From the NCBI RefSeq assembly GCF_016888005.1, contig NZ_JAFDVE010000014.1, forward strand, positions 1 to 64,000: a DNA stretch of 64,000 nt, read 5' to 3'. Below, one piece after another: positions 16,546 to 27,289 of the stretch (positions within the stretch are counted from its first letter, which is position 1; each line of letters opens with the position of its first letter). The notes beneath the pieces are model-generated. The model was given only the letters and a program-made list of their open reading frames with translations. It did not search any database and was not told the origin of the DNA. A program made the position numbers and the translations under genes. The DNA comes from Phycicoccus sp. CSK15P-2 (GTDB lineage Bacteria; Actinomycetota; Actinomycetes; Actinomycetales; Dermatophilaceae).

Positions 16546-17541
16546 ATGGGTGGACGGGTGGCGGTGGCTCTCGGCGCCGGTGGCGCGCGGGGCTACGCCC
16601 ACATCGGCGTGCTCCAGGTCCTCGAGGAGCGCGGGTACGAGGTCGTGGCCGTCGCCGGGACGTCGATGGGGGCGCTGGTCGGTGGGCTGGCGGCGGCGGG
16701 GCGGCTCGACGCCTACACCGAGTGGGTCACCGGTCTCACCCAGTACGACGTGTGGCGGCTCCTCGACATCAACCCCCTGGGTGGTGGCGGGGCCATCCGT
16801 GCCGAGCGGATCTTCACGCGGGTCGGGGAGATCCTCGACGGCGCGCTCATCGAGGACTGTGCCGTCCCCTTCACGGCGGTCGCCACCGACCTCAACCACC
16901 GGCGTGAGGTGTGGTTCCAGCGCGGCCCGATGGCGACGGCCATCCGCGCGTCGGTCGCGATCCCGAGCCTCGTGACGCCGATCGTCGTCGACGGGCGGCT
17001 GCTCGTCGACGGCGGGCTGATGAACCCGGTCCCCATCGAGCCCACGGCCGCGGTGATGTCCGACCTGACGATCGCGGTGAGCCTGCAGGCGGGGCACAGC
17101 ACCGGGATGCCGGTCGCGCCGGTGCGGACCCCGGGGGCGCTCGTGGGGTCGGTGCGCTCGCTGACCGAGCGGGTCGGTGCGCTCATCGGGGGCTCGCACG
17201 ACCACGCCCGGGCTCCCGAGCAGCTCGTCGGCGGGGGTGTCGACGACGGCGTCGCCCGGGACGTCGAGCCCGTGACCGAGGGCGGTGGCTCTCCCGCGGT
17301 GCCGTCCGCGCCCGGCTACACGGCCGCTCCCAAGGAGCTCGCCTCGGCCGAGATCTTCAACCGCTCCTTCGACACGATGGCCGCGCTCATCACCCGCTAC
17401 CGGATGGCGAGCAACCCGCCGGACGTCCTCGTGTCGGTGCCGTCCGACGCCTGCCGGACCATGGACTTCCACCGGGCCGGGGACATGATCACGCTCGGGC
17501 GCGAGCTCACCGTGCGGGCGCTCGACGAGGCCGGGTACTGA
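16546..17541 (+). CDS. Patatin-like phospholipase
   Basis: A 331-residue serine hydrolase of the bacterial patatin/RssA type. The oxyanion loop GAGGARGYAHIGVL, the nucleophile motif GTSMGAL (Ser about 45) and the catalytic Asp in VDGGLMNPVP (about 157) form a complete Ser-Asp dyad. The C-terminal 100 residues are a lower-conservation extension. TAGTCT ends 6 nt before the ATG. Its stop codon is directly followed, in the same frame, by a truncated LLM oxidoreductase. Confidence 0.85.
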   Translation: MGGRVAVALGAGGARGYAHIGVLQVLEERGYEVVAVAGTSMGALVGGLAAAGRLDAYTEWVTGLTQYDVWRLLDINPLGGGGAIRAERIFTRVGEILDGALIEDCAVPFTAVATDLNHRREVWFQRGPMATAIRASVAIPSLVTPIVVDGRLLVDGGLMNPVPIEPTAAVMSDLTIAVSLQAGHSTGMPVAPVRTPGALVGSVRSLTERVGALIGGSHDHARAPEQLVGGGVDDGVARDVEPVTEGGGSPAVPSAPGYTAAPKELASAEIFNRSFDTMAALITRYRMASNPPDVLVSVPSDACRTMDFHRAGDMITLGRELTVRALDEAGY

Positions 17542-17586
17542 GCCTGCGCCACGCCGCCACCGGGTATCGGGCGGCCGGACGAGCCG

Positions 17587-18276
17587 ATGCTCGAGGCCTA
17601 CACGCTGCTCGGGGCGCTCGCGGCGGCCACCGACGACATCCAGCTGTCGACGCTCGTGACGGGAAACACCTACCGGAACCCTGCGCTCCTCGCCAAGCAG
17701 GTGACCACCCTCGACGTCGTCAGCGGCGGTCGTGCCGTGCTGGGCATCGGTGCCGGATGGTTCGAGCTCGAGCACCAGCAGCTGGGGTTCGAGTTCGGCA
17801 CCTTCACCGACCGCTTCAACCGGCTCGGGGAGGCCCTCTCCATCATCGAGCCGATGCTCCGCGGCGAGCGTCCGACCGTGCACGGCGACTGGTACCGCAC
17901 GGAGTCCGCGACGAACGAGCCGCGGCTGCGCGACGACCTGCCCATCCTCGTCGGGGGCGGTGGGGAGAAGAAGACGTTCAAGTACGCGGCGCGGCACGCT
18001 GCCCACCTCAACCTCATCTGCAACGCCTCGGAGATCCCGCGCAAGCTCGACGCCCTCGCGCAGCGGTGCGAGGAGGAACGGCGGGACCGGTCCACCCTGG
18101 AGACGAGCTTCCTCGCCTTCCTCGTCGTCGACGAGGACGGTGACGCCGCCCGCCGGATGCTCCGGGACAGCCTCGCGGCGCGGGGGGTCGACGGGCTGGT
18201 CTTCAACATGATCCAGAACGGGCACGTGCCCGGCGCGGTGCACGCGGCGGCGGCGCTCGGCCCGCTGGTCGGCTGA
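17587..18276 (+). pseudogene. LLM class F420-dependent oxidoreductase, missing its N-terminus
   Basis: The 229-residue frame matches the middle and end of luciferase-like F420 oxidoreductases: EAYTLLGALAAATDDIQLSTLV, YRNPALLAKQVTTLD, GRAVLGIGAGWFELEH and DLPILVGGGGEKKT. Recognisable similarity begins upstream of the ATG at about 17566 (GIGRPDEPM) in the same frame as the patatin gene, directly after its TGA. The first 70 or so residues (strand 1 and the substrate/F420 pocket) are absent. No Shine-Dalgarno or -10 element is seen. A deletion probably fused the 3' part of the gene to the patatin gene, so an active enzyme is unlikely. Confidence 0.75.
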
Positions 18277-18389
18277 GACCCCGGAGGATGGGGTCGTCCC
18301 GGTGTCGGCCGTGAGGGCAGGGGCGTGCACCGAGGCCCTGTCGGTGGGTCCCCGTAGAGTCTGGGGCACAGGGGAAAGGGTGGGGCGCG

Positions 18390-19802
18390 ATGGGTGAGGT
18401 CGTCGGCGACACGGCTGTGACGCAGCCGGGTTCGGTCGACCCTGTCGCCGAGTCCCAGCGTTTCGTCGACCGGCTGGCCGAGGTCGACGTCGACGCCCTG
18501 AGCGACCACGACCGTGCCCACTTCATCCGGACGCTCGAGCGCGTCAAGGGTGGCGCGAGCGCTGCCCAGGCGCGGGCCACGGACGCGCTGCGGCGCTCCC
18601 GGGAGGCGGCCGCACCACGGGACGCCGCGCGTTCCGTGGGGTCCGAGGTCGCGCTCGCGCGGCGCGAGTCACCGTCGGCAGGGGACCGGCTCGTCGGGCT
18701 CGCCCGCGCGCTCGTCCACGAGATGCCGCACACGATGACCGCACTCACCCGGGGCGACATCGTCGAGCGGCACGCCACCGAGTGCGTCCGCGAGACGGCG
18801 GTGCTGTCGGCGGAGGACCGGCGCGAGGTCGACCGCCGCCTGGCCGGGCTGCTGTCGCGGTTGTCCGCGCCGGCCCTCGGGCGTGCCGCGCGCCGGGTGG
18901 CCGCCGAGCTCGACGCCGCGTCCGTCGTCCGGCGGATGGACGCCGCGGTGGCGTCCCGGCGGGTCTCGGTGCGGCCGGCCCCGGACGGCATGGCCTACCT
19001 GACCGTGCTCGGCCCGATGCGCGACGTCGTGGGTGCCCACGCCGCGCTGCTCGCCCGCTCCCGGTCGGTCGTCGGCGGGCAGTGCCCCGAGGAGGGCCCT
19101 GACGGTCGCGGTGTCGGGGCGGTGGCCGCCGACGCCGCGCTGCGGCTGCTCTCCGGCCGCGAGGTCGGCCAGGTGCAGCCGCTCGAGGTCCACCTCGTGA
19201 TGACCGACCGGTCCCTCCTCGGCACGGGCGACCCCGGGTCCTCCGTCATGGAGCCCGCGCGGGTCCCCGGCCACGGCCCCGTCCCGGCTCCCGTGGCGCG
19301 TGCGTGGGTGCGCGACGCGGGCCCGGCGTCGGTCTGGCTCCGTCGGCTCCACACCTCTCCCGAGGGCCGCGACCTCGTCGCGATGGACTCGCGCCGCCGG
19401 GTGTTCGGCGGCCTGCTGCGGCGGATGCTCGTCCTGCGCGACGACGTGTGCTCCACCCCGTGGTGCGACGCCCCGATCGTCCACGCCGACCACGCGCGGC
19501 CCGTTCGCGAGGGCGGCGCCACCGTGTTCGAGAACGGCTCCGGCACCTGCGCCCGGTGCAACCAGGTCAAGGAAGCACCGGGGTGGCAGGTGGAGGTCAT
19601 CGGGAATGCGCCGCGCGAGCTCGTCGTGACCACCCCTGCCGGCCACCGACATCGCAGCACGTCACCACCGCTGCTCGGCTGGGGCAGCGACCCGCCACTC
19701 GTCCACCCGCCGCCCGCGCCACCGACCTCACCGAGATCACTGAGCGCACCGACCCCGTCGGCTCTCGAAGCCCGCCTCGCCGCACTCCTCGACGCCTCCT
19801 GA
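18390..19802 (+). CDS. HNH endonuclease with DUF222 domain
   Basis: A 470-residue protein of the large actinobacterial DUF222/13E12-like family. A long helical N-terminal domain (about 20-300) is followed by the HNH core: CSTPWCDAP, HADHARPVREGG, and NGSGTCARCNQVKE (about 353-395). The Cys pairs bind structural zinc. These proteins occur in many copies in actinomycete genomes and have been linked to mobile DNA, but no element ends are seen here. TAGAGT at 18357-18362 is a probable -10 with a short leader, and AAAGGGTGGGG serves as the ribosome site. Confidence 0.85.
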   Translation: MGEVVGDTAVTQPGSVDPVAESQRFVDRLAEVDVDALSDHDRAHFIRTLERVKGGASAAQARATDALRRSREAAAPRDAARSVGSEVALARRESPSAGDRLVGLARALVHEMPHTMTALTRGDIVERHATECVRETAVLSAEDRREVDRRLAGLLSRLSAPALGRAARRVAAELDAASVVRRMDAAVASRRVSVRPAPDGMAYLTVLGPMRDVVGAHAALLARSRSVVGGQCPEEGPDGRGVGAVAADAALRLLSGREVGQVQPLEVHLVMTDRSLLGTGDPGSSVMEPARVPGHGPVPAPVARAWVRDAGPASVWLRRLHTSPEGRDLVAMDSRRRVFGGLLRRMLVLRDDVCSTPWCDAPIVHADHARPVREGGATVFENGSGTCARCNQVKEAPGWQVEVIGNAPRELVVTTPAGHRHRSTSPPLLGWGSDPPLVHPPPAPPTSPRSLSAPTPSALEARLAALLDAS

Positions 19803-19809
19803 GCGCTGC

Positions 19810-20778
19810 CTATGCGCTCGGGCCGCTCAGGAAGACCTGCAGCGTGCCACCTATGACGAGGTCGACCTCCGTGCACCCCAGCGACTCGTCCGTCGCGGCT
19901 GCGGTCGGGGAGTGATCGACCTCGGCGAGGAGGTCCGCCACGACGTCCTCCGCCTCCGGAAGGGGGATGCACGTCTGGGCGACCCGCGTGCGCAGCTCGT
20001 CGCGGAGCCGGTGCAGCGGCCTGTGCGGTCCGCCCAGGGTGCTCGGGTCCATGCCGCGGCGGGTCGAGACCAGCAGCTCGCGGTCGCCGATGACGAAGGA
20101 CGCACACGGCCCCGGGCGTGGGGTGTCCTCGCCCAGCTCCTGCTCCACGACGGGCAGGTCGCGCAGGCCGACCCGTTCGGTCTCCCTACGGGCCCAGGCG
20201 AACGCGGACTCGGTGTCGAAGCATCGCGACCTGCCTCCGTCGACGTAGTCCTGGAGCGAGTGGTCGAGCCGGGTCAGCGCCTGGGCGTCCACCGTGTCCG
20301 GGACGGCGCGAGGAGCGTCGTCGGGCACCTGGTCGGCGGGGGCCACGACCACGACACCGCCGCCGTAGTCGAGGGCCACGGGGTCGACGATGGGCGTGAG
20401 TCCGGCCAGTGCTTGGTACTCCTGACAGTCCGCGACCGGGTCTTCGGTGATCGGAGGGCCCCCGGTGGAGTGGCGGGGCGAGGACGACGCAGGGTCGGTC
20501 CAGGTGCTCATGCAGGTGAGGTCGACCGTCGAGACCCACCGGTCGTGGGCTGCGTAAGCACCGGCTCCGCCGCCCACGAGGGCGAGCGCGAGACCGCCGG
20601 CGACCACGCCACGGCGGTGTCCGCGTCGACGCGGTGCGACAGGCCGGAGCGCCGCGCGACCGGTGCGGACCACGGCGTCGCGGAGGTCGGTGAGTGCCGC
20701 GTGGTCGACCCGGGACAGATCGACGTGCGCGACGGGGTCGGCGTCCTGCAGGGCCTGCAGGGGATCGGGACGGGTCAT
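19810..20778 (-). CDS. Single-TM protein coupled to an ECF sigma factor (putative anti-sigma or sigma-linked membrane protein)
   Basis: A 322-residue protein of no family I recognise. A cytoplasmic N-terminal segment of about 55 residues is Arg-rich just before one TM helix ([21 protein letters not shown], about 57-77). The external domain has several Cys residues (CMSTWTD, DCQEY, RCFDT, CASFV, QTCIP, GCTEV). Its ATG overlaps the stop of the upstream sigma factor gene, so the two are co-translated. That position and topology fit an anti-sigma factor, although no zinc-binding anti-sigma motif is visible. Confidence 0.6.
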   Translation of the reverse strand: MTRPDPLQALQDADPVAHVDLSRVDHAALTDLRDAVVRTGRAALRPVAPRRRGHRRGVVAGGLALALVGGGAGAYAAHDRWVSTVDLTCMSTWTDPASSSPRHSTGGPPITEDPVADCQEYQALAGLTPIVDPVALDYGGGVVVVAPADQVPDDAPRAVPDTVDAQALTRLDHSLQDYVDGGRSRCFDTESAFAWARRETERVGLRDLPVVEQELGEDTPRPGPCASFVIGDRELLVSTRRGMDPSTLGGPHRPLHRLRDELRTRVAQTCIPLPEAEDVVADLLAEVDHSPTAAATDESLGCTEVDLVIGGTLQVFLSGPSA

Positions 20779-21362
20779 CGGGACTCCTCCATGGGCGCGG
20801 TCGACGCGGTGCGTCCGGCTCTCCTCCGCCGCGAGGTGGTCTGCGGGATCTCGTGCGAGGCGTCCATCGCCTCTGTCAGGCGCCGCCGCGCCCGGTGCAA
20901 CCGGAGTCGCACGGTGGCCCGGCTCAGGCCCATCGCCACCGCGATCTCGTCGCGGGCCAGCTGCTCCCAGGCGACGAGCCGGAGGATCTCACGGTCGTTC
21001 TCGGACAGCCGTTCCATGGCGTCCCGGACCCGTTCGGCCCGGTGCGAGCCTCGACCGGCGACCGCCTCGGGGCCGGGAACGGCGTCGGACGTCAGCGAGT
21101 CCCGCAGGCGGTCCGCCAGGGCCAGGCGCCGCTGCTCGCCGCGATGGTGGTTGGCCAGGACGCGACGCGCCACGCCGAACAGCCAGGGCCGGGCCTCGTC
21201 GCCGCCGGGAACCTCGTCGAGACGGCGCCAGGCCACGAGGTAGGTCTCGGCGACCACGTCCGCGGCGTCGGACGGGTCGCCGACCCGCCGCACGGCATAC
21301 GCCAGCAGCGGCAGACGGGTCGCATCGAACAACCTCGTGAACCGTTCCTCGGCGGATGCCAT
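20775..21362 (-). CDS. ECF-type RNA polymerase sigma factor
   Basis: A 195-residue sigma-70-family protein. Region 2 is RLPLLAYAVRRVGDPSDAADVVAETYLVAWRR and what follows. Region 4 is LSENDREILRLVAWEQLARDEIAVAMGLSRATVRLRLHRARRRL. Regions 1 and 3 are absent, as in ECF sigma factors. The ATG at 21362 follows AAGGGGG. The next gene overlaps its stop by 4 nt (ATGA) and encodes a single-TM protein, likely its regulator. It is divergent from dnaK across a 220-bp region that holds HspR sites. Confidence 0.85.
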   Translation of the reverse strand: MASAEERFTRLFDATRLPLLAYAVRRVGDPSDAADVVAETYLVAWRRLDEVPGGDEARPWLFGVARRVLANHHRGEQRRLALADRLRDSLTSDAVPGPEAVAGRGSHRAERVRDAMERLSENDREILRLVAWEQLARDEIAVAMGLSRATVRLRLHRARRRLTEAMDASHEIPQTTSRRRRAGRTASTAPMEESR

Positions 21363-21466
21363 CTCGCCCCCTTCTCTCGACCGGTGACACCCGGGACATG
21401 TCCGGCTCCCGGAGAAGCGTTTCACCCGTCTCTGCACCGGCTGGGAATGACTGCGCAGATCCCAGA

Positions 21467-21487
21467 GTTGAGTCCGGTGAACGCAAG
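21467..21487. promoter_or_regulatory. HAIR-like HspR operator 1 upstream of dnaK
   Basis: GTTGAGT-N7-ACGCAAG differs by two bases from the HAIR consensus CTTGAGT-N7-ACTCAAG bound by HspR. It lies about 96 bp upstream of dnaK and is the weaker of two sites. Confidence 0.65.
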
Positions 21488-21529
21488 TTTGACGACGCGG
21501 ATTTGCGCAACACCACCCGCCCGGCCTAA

Positions 21530-21550
21530 CTTGAGCCAGAACCACTCAAC
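21530..21550. promoter_or_regulatory. HAIR HspR operator 2 at the dnaK promoter
   Basis: CTTGAGC-N7-ACTCAAC fits the HAIR consensus at 12 of 14 positions. A candidate promoter (TTGCGC at 21503, TAACTT at 21527, 18-bp spacer) overlaps it, so HspR binding would occlude the polymerase. hspR is the last gene of this same operon, giving autoregulation. Confidence 0.85.
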
Positions 21551-21582
21551 TCCGCATCACCAGCACAGCAAGGAGCAACCCC

Positions 21583-23477
<1,895 letters not shown>

Positions 23478-23481
<4 letters not shown>

Positions 23482-24137
23482 CCGACCAGTCGATGGACGA
23501 CTCGGTGAACACCGAGGCGGTGGGCGGCGGGCCGGTGCCCGGCGAGGAGGTGGCCCCGGAGGAGTCCGGGGCCACCGCCCCGGCGGAGGAGGACCCGGCG
23601 AGTGTCGAGGGCGACGTCGTCGACGCCGAGGTCCAGGACGACGTCGAGGCAGCGGTGACCGCCGAGGTCCCCGACGCCGCGGACGCCCACCCGGACACCG
23701 TCCTCGCGGCGGAGCGGCTCGCCGACCTCCAGCGGCTCCAGGCCGAGTACGTGAACTACAAACGGCGCGTCGACCGCGACCGCGCCGTCGTCCAGGAGCG
23801 CGCGGTGCGCGACGTCCTCGAGTCGATGCTCGGGGTGCTCGACGACATCCACGCAGCCCGGGAGCATGGGGACCTCGACGGTGGCCCGTTCGAGAAGATC
23901 GCCGACAAGCTCGAGTCCACGCTCGGGCGCTACGGGCTCGCCCGATTCGGCGCCAAGGGCGAGGCGTTCGACCCGCAGGAGCACGAGGCGCTCATGCACG
24001 CCCCGTGGCCCGCGGACGACGCCGACCTCCCGGCCGGCGCGGCGGGTACCACCGTCGTGACCGTCCTCCAGCCCGGCTACCGTGCGGGTGAGCAGGTCCT
24101 GCGGCCCGCTCGCGTCGCGGTCGCCGACCCCGACTGA
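23478..24137 (+). CDS. grpE: Nucleotide exchange factor GrpE
   Basis: A 219-residue GrpE. The N-terminal 75 residues are acidic and low-complexity. The coiled coil and core follow ([25 protein letters not shown]), and the beta domain contains [13 protein letters not shown]. It releases ADP from DnaK. The GTG start at 23478 overlaps the dnaK stop (GTGA), indicating translational coupling. Confidence 0.95.
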
Positions 24138-24170
24138 CCCACCCCCGAGTCGCCGGAAGGAGGCGCCGAC

Positions 24171-25211
24171 ATGGCCAGCCAGGACTGGTTCGAGAAGGAC
24201 TTCTACGCCATCCTCGGCGTCCCCCGGGACGCCGACGCGGCCGCGGTCAAGAAGGCGTACCGCAAGCTCGCCAAGCAGTACCACCCCGACCGCAACGAGG
24301 GTGACGCCGCGGCCGAACAGCGCTTCAAGGACGTCGGGGAGGCGCACGCCGTCCTCTCCGACCCCAAGCAGCGCCAGGAGTACGACGCGGTCCGCTCGAT
24401 GGCCGGGGGCGGCGCCCGCTTCCGGGCCGGAGCCGGCGGTCCCGGTGGGGCCGGCGGGTTCGAGGACGTCTTCAGCGCCTTCGGCGGTGGCGGTGGGGGC
24501 GGCGCGCGGGTCCGTTTCCAGCAGCCGGGCGGCGGTGGCTACGCGGGCGGCGACCAGGACATCAACGACCTGCTCGCCCAGATGTTCGGCGGCGCGTCCG
24601 CCGGTGGCGGCCGCGGCGCCGACCCGTTCGGTCCCGGCTTCGGCGCGCCCCGCGGACCGCGGCCGGGCGTCGACGTCCAGGCTCGCACCTCGCTCGCCTT
24701 CCGCGACGCGGTCGAGGGGTCGACCGTCACCCTCAGCACCGCCGAGGGTGGCCGGATCACGACGCGGATCCCGGCGGGTGTCCGGGACGGTCAGAAGATC
24801 CGACTGCGCGGCAAGGGCGCGGCGGGCGACCCCGGGGCGCCCAAGGGCGACCTCATCCTCACGGTCACCGTCGAGAAGCACCCCGTGTTCGGGCGGTCCG
24901 GGAACGACCTCACGGTCGACCTGCCGGTGACCTTCGCCGAGGCCGCCCTCGGCGCGACGGTGCGGGTGCCGACCCTCGACGGCGCGAGCGTCAAGGTCAA
25001 GGTCGCACCGGGTACCCCGAGCGGACGGGTGCTGCGGGTCAAGGGCCGGGGGGTCCCCGGCAAGGCCGGTACCGGTGACCTCCTCGCCAAGGTGAGCGTC
25101 GTCGTGCCGCAGCGACTCACCGACGAGGCCCGACACGCGGTCGAGACCCTGCGCGACGCCGACGGCGACGCCGACCCGCGTGCCACCCTGTTCCAGCAGG
25201 CCGCCACCTGA
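24171..25211 (+). CDS. dnaJ: DnaJ-family co-chaperone without zinc-finger domain
   Basis: A 346-residue J protein. The J domain (about 8-75) has the HPD motif in QYHPDRNEGD. A Gly/Phe/Ala-rich region (about 80-165) leads straight into the two C-terminal beta domains (GVDVQARTSLAFRDAVEGS onward). The four CxxCxGxG zinc repeats of classical DnaJ are missing, so it is a class B (CbpA-like) protein sitting in the dnaK operon. It stimulates DnaK ATPase. AAGGAGG lies ahead of the ATG. Confidence 0.93.
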   Translation: MASQDWFEKDFYAILGVPRDADAAAVKKAYRKLAKQYHPDRNEGDAAAEQRFKDVGEAHAVLSDPKQRQEYDAVRSMAGGGARFRAGAGGPGGAGGFEDVFSAFGGGGGGGARVRFQQPGGGGYAGGDQDINDLLAQMFGGASAGGGRGADPFGPGFGAPRGPRPGVDVQARTSLAFRDAVEGSTVTLSTAEGGRITTRIPAGVRDGQKIRLRGKGAAGDPGAPKGDLILTVTVEKHPVFGRSGNDLTVDLPVTFAEAALGATVRVPTLDGASVKVKVAPGTPSGRVLRVKGRGVPGKAGTGDLLAKVSVVVPQRLTDEARHAVETLRDADGDADPRATLFQQAAT

Positions 25212-25225
25212 CGGGAGGTCACGCC

Positions 25226-25681
25226 ATGGCCCGGCTCGACATCTCCGCCTTCGCCCCCGACGACGACACCCCCGTCTTCGTCATCTCGGTCGCGGCCGAG
25301 CTCGCCGGGATGCATGCGCAGACCCTCCGGCAGTACGACCGGCTCGGGCTCGTGACCCCGTCACGCACCAAGGGCGGCGGGCGCCGCTACTCCGCCCGGG
25401 ACGTCGCGCTGCTCCGCGAGGTCCAGAGGCTCTCCCAGGAGGAGGGCGTGTCGTTGTCCGGCATCGCCCGGATCCTCGAGCTCGAGCACCAGGTCGACGC
25501 CCTGCGCGCCCGCCTCGGCGAGCTCACCGCCGAGGTCGAGGCGCTGCGCTCGGCCTCGGGCCACGCGACCCGGGTGTTCTCGGTGAGCCCGGGCGGCGAC
25601 GTCTACGCCGCCCGGCTCGGCGAGCGCCCGCGCACCTCCCGCAGCCAGGCGCTCGTCGTGTGGAGCCCCGCCCGCCGCTGA
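25226..25681 (+). CDS. hspR: MerR-family heat-shock repressor HspR
   Basis: A 151-residue MerR-type regulator. The winged helix-turn-helix is AAELAGMHAQTLRQYDRLGLVTPSRTKGGGRRYS (about residues 23-56), followed by a coiled-coil segment. HspR represses dnaK and clpB by binding HAIR sites, with DnaK as co-repressor in Streptomyces. Three HAIR-like sites occur in this window, at dnaK (two) and clpB. It is the last gene of the chaperone operon, 14 bp after dnaJ. Confidence 0.95.
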   Translation: MARLDISAFAPDDDTPVFVISVAAELAGMHAQTLRQYDRLGLVTPSRTKGGGRRYSARDVALLREVQRLSQEEGVSLSGIARILELEHQVDALRARLGELTAEVEALRSASGHATRVFSVSPGGDVYAARLGERPRTSRSQALVVWSPARR

Positions 25682-25780
25682 CCGCCGGCCTCCTCGTCGG
25701 CCCGGTCGTGTCGCCGGTCGCCCCGACCGCGGTGTCGAGCCCGTCAGTGCTCGCCCGGCGGGGTGCGATAGACAAGAGCC

Positions 25781-27283
25781 ATGCCTCCCGCCAAGCGAAG
25801 TACCTCGACGACCAAGAAGTCCTCCGCCGAGAAGTCGACCGCCCGGAAGACGTCGGCGAGCTCGTCGAGTGCGACGACGAAGAGTGGCGCGAGTGCCGGC
25901 TCGCGGGACACCGCGCTCGGCCCGGGGGACAGCGCGTCCCGGTTCGAGGCGTTCACGGCGCTCGCCGAGGCGCGGGCGAAGGGCGAGATGGTCCCCCTGC
26001 CCCGGGTGCTCACCGGCCACGACCGGCGCGTCCACGTCCGCCAGACCCTCCGGGAGGACCACCGCTCCCGCATCTCCGACCGCTCCGAGGACGCGAGGGC
26101 CAAGTTCGACAAGCTCGCCGGCTCGCTCTACTCGTTCTTCCGCGGCACCGGCCTTCTCTTCTACCGCGACATGGCCGGCGAGGACGCCTGGATGCCGACG
26201 GTGCTCTGCCTCGGAGACGTCCACCCGGAGAACTTCGGGGTGATGCCGAGCGCCGACAACGTGCCGTTCTTCGGCGTCAACGACTTCGACGAGGCGTACT
26301 ACGCGCCGTTCACGTGGGACGTCAAACGTGGCGCCGTCGGGTTCCTCGTCGCTGCCGAGGTCGAGGGCGGGCTGTCGCCGAAGCGTCGCCGCAAGGCCGC
26401 TCGGTCGTTCGTCGAGGGCTACGTGGACGGGATGACCCGGTTCGCGAAGGACGGGGACGAGACCCGCCACCAGGTGCGGCTCGACAACGCACCCCCGCTC
26501 GTCAAGGCCCTCCTCGAGGACTCGCTCAACCAGCGCAGCACCTGGCTCGCGAAGAAGTACCACGACGAGTACGGGCGCGGCTTCAAGGCGAGCAGGAAGC
26601 TCGTCCCACAGTCCCGCCGCATCCCCGAGTTCCAGGAGGTCGTCGACCGCGTGGTCCGGGAGAACGACATGGAGGTCCCCGACCGCGCCGGCGCGATGAA
26701 GGTCAAGGACGTCGCGGCGCGAGTCGCCCAGGGCACCGCCTCCCTGGGCCTCACCCGGTACTACGTCATGCTCGAGGGGCCCACCGGAGACGGCAGCGAC
26801 GACGTCATCCTCGAGCTCAAGCAGGCCCGCCGGTCGGCCCTGGCCGGGCTCGCCCCGCCCACCGAGTTCGGGGTCGACGGCACGGGGGAGCGGATCACCG
26901 AGGCCGCGCGGGTCCAGCTCGTCAACGGCGACTGCTTCTTCGGACACGTCGAGTTCGAGGACCTCAGCTTCATGACCCGCGAGCGCTCGCCGTACAAGAA
27001 CGAGATCGACCTGGACGAGCTGTCGAAGAAGGAGTGGGCCGACTACGCCAGGCTGTGCGGGCAGACCCTGGCGCACGCGCACGCGCTGTCCGACGACGCC
27101 GGGGAGCGGGACGTCGACATCGAGCCACTGATCCTCGACGCCATCGGGTCGCCGGAGCTGTTCGTCGCGGACATCCTCGGCTTCGCCGGGGAGGCAGCCG
27201 ACCGGGTCCGGGCCGACCACGAGCACTTCCGGGCCGACCACGCCCTCGGCGCGTTCACCTCGGTGGACCGCGTCTTCCGCTGA
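25781..27283 (+). CDS. DUF2252 family protein
   Basis: A 500-residue protein. About 50 N-terminal residues are Lys/Ser/Thr-rich and probably disordered. The DUF2252 core has LPRVLTGHDRRVHVRQTLREDH, FYRDMAGEDAW, CLGDVHPENFGVM and GVNDFDEAYYAPFTWDVKR. The D-H-E-N and NDFDE patterns resemble aminoglycoside-phosphotransferase or kinase-like folds, which hints at a phosphotransferase, but the family is uncharacterised. It follows hspR by 100 bp without an obvious terminator. Confidence 0.85.
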   Translation: MPPAKRSTSTTKKSSAEKSTARKTSASSSSATTKSGASAGSRDTALGPGDSASRFEAFTALAEARAKGEMVPLPRVLTGHDRRVHVRQTLREDHRSRISDRSEDARAKFDKLAGSLYSFFRGTGLLFYRDMAGEDAWMPTVLCLGDVHPENFGVMPSADNVPFFGVNDFDEAYYAPFTWDVKRGAVGFLVAAEVEGGLSPKRRRKAARSFVEGYVDGMTRFAKDGDETRHQVRLDNAPPLVKALLEDSLNQRSTWLAKKYHDEYGRGFKASRKLVPQSRRIPEFQEVVDRVVRENDMEVPDRAGAMKVKDVAARVAQGTASLGLTRYYVMLEGPTGDGSDDVILELKQARRSALAGLAPPTEFGVDGTGERITEAARVQLVNGDCFFGHVEFEDLSFMTRERSPYKNEIDLDELSKKEWADYARLCGQTLAHAHALSDDAGERDVDIEPLILDAIGSPELFVADILGFAGEAADRVRADHEHFRADHALGAFTSVDRVFR

Positions 27284-27289
27284 CAGGCG

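Noticed and set aside
18390-19802. HNH/DUF222 gene as part of a phage, intein or homing element
   Set aside because: No phage genes, attachment repeats or interrupted host gene are visible. The family is common as single chromosomal copies in actinomycetes.
19810-20778. Zinc-binding anti-sigma factor (ZAS) assignment
   Set aside because: The HxxxCxxC motif is absent from the cytoplasmic N-terminus. Only position and topology support an anti-sigma role, so it is left as putative.
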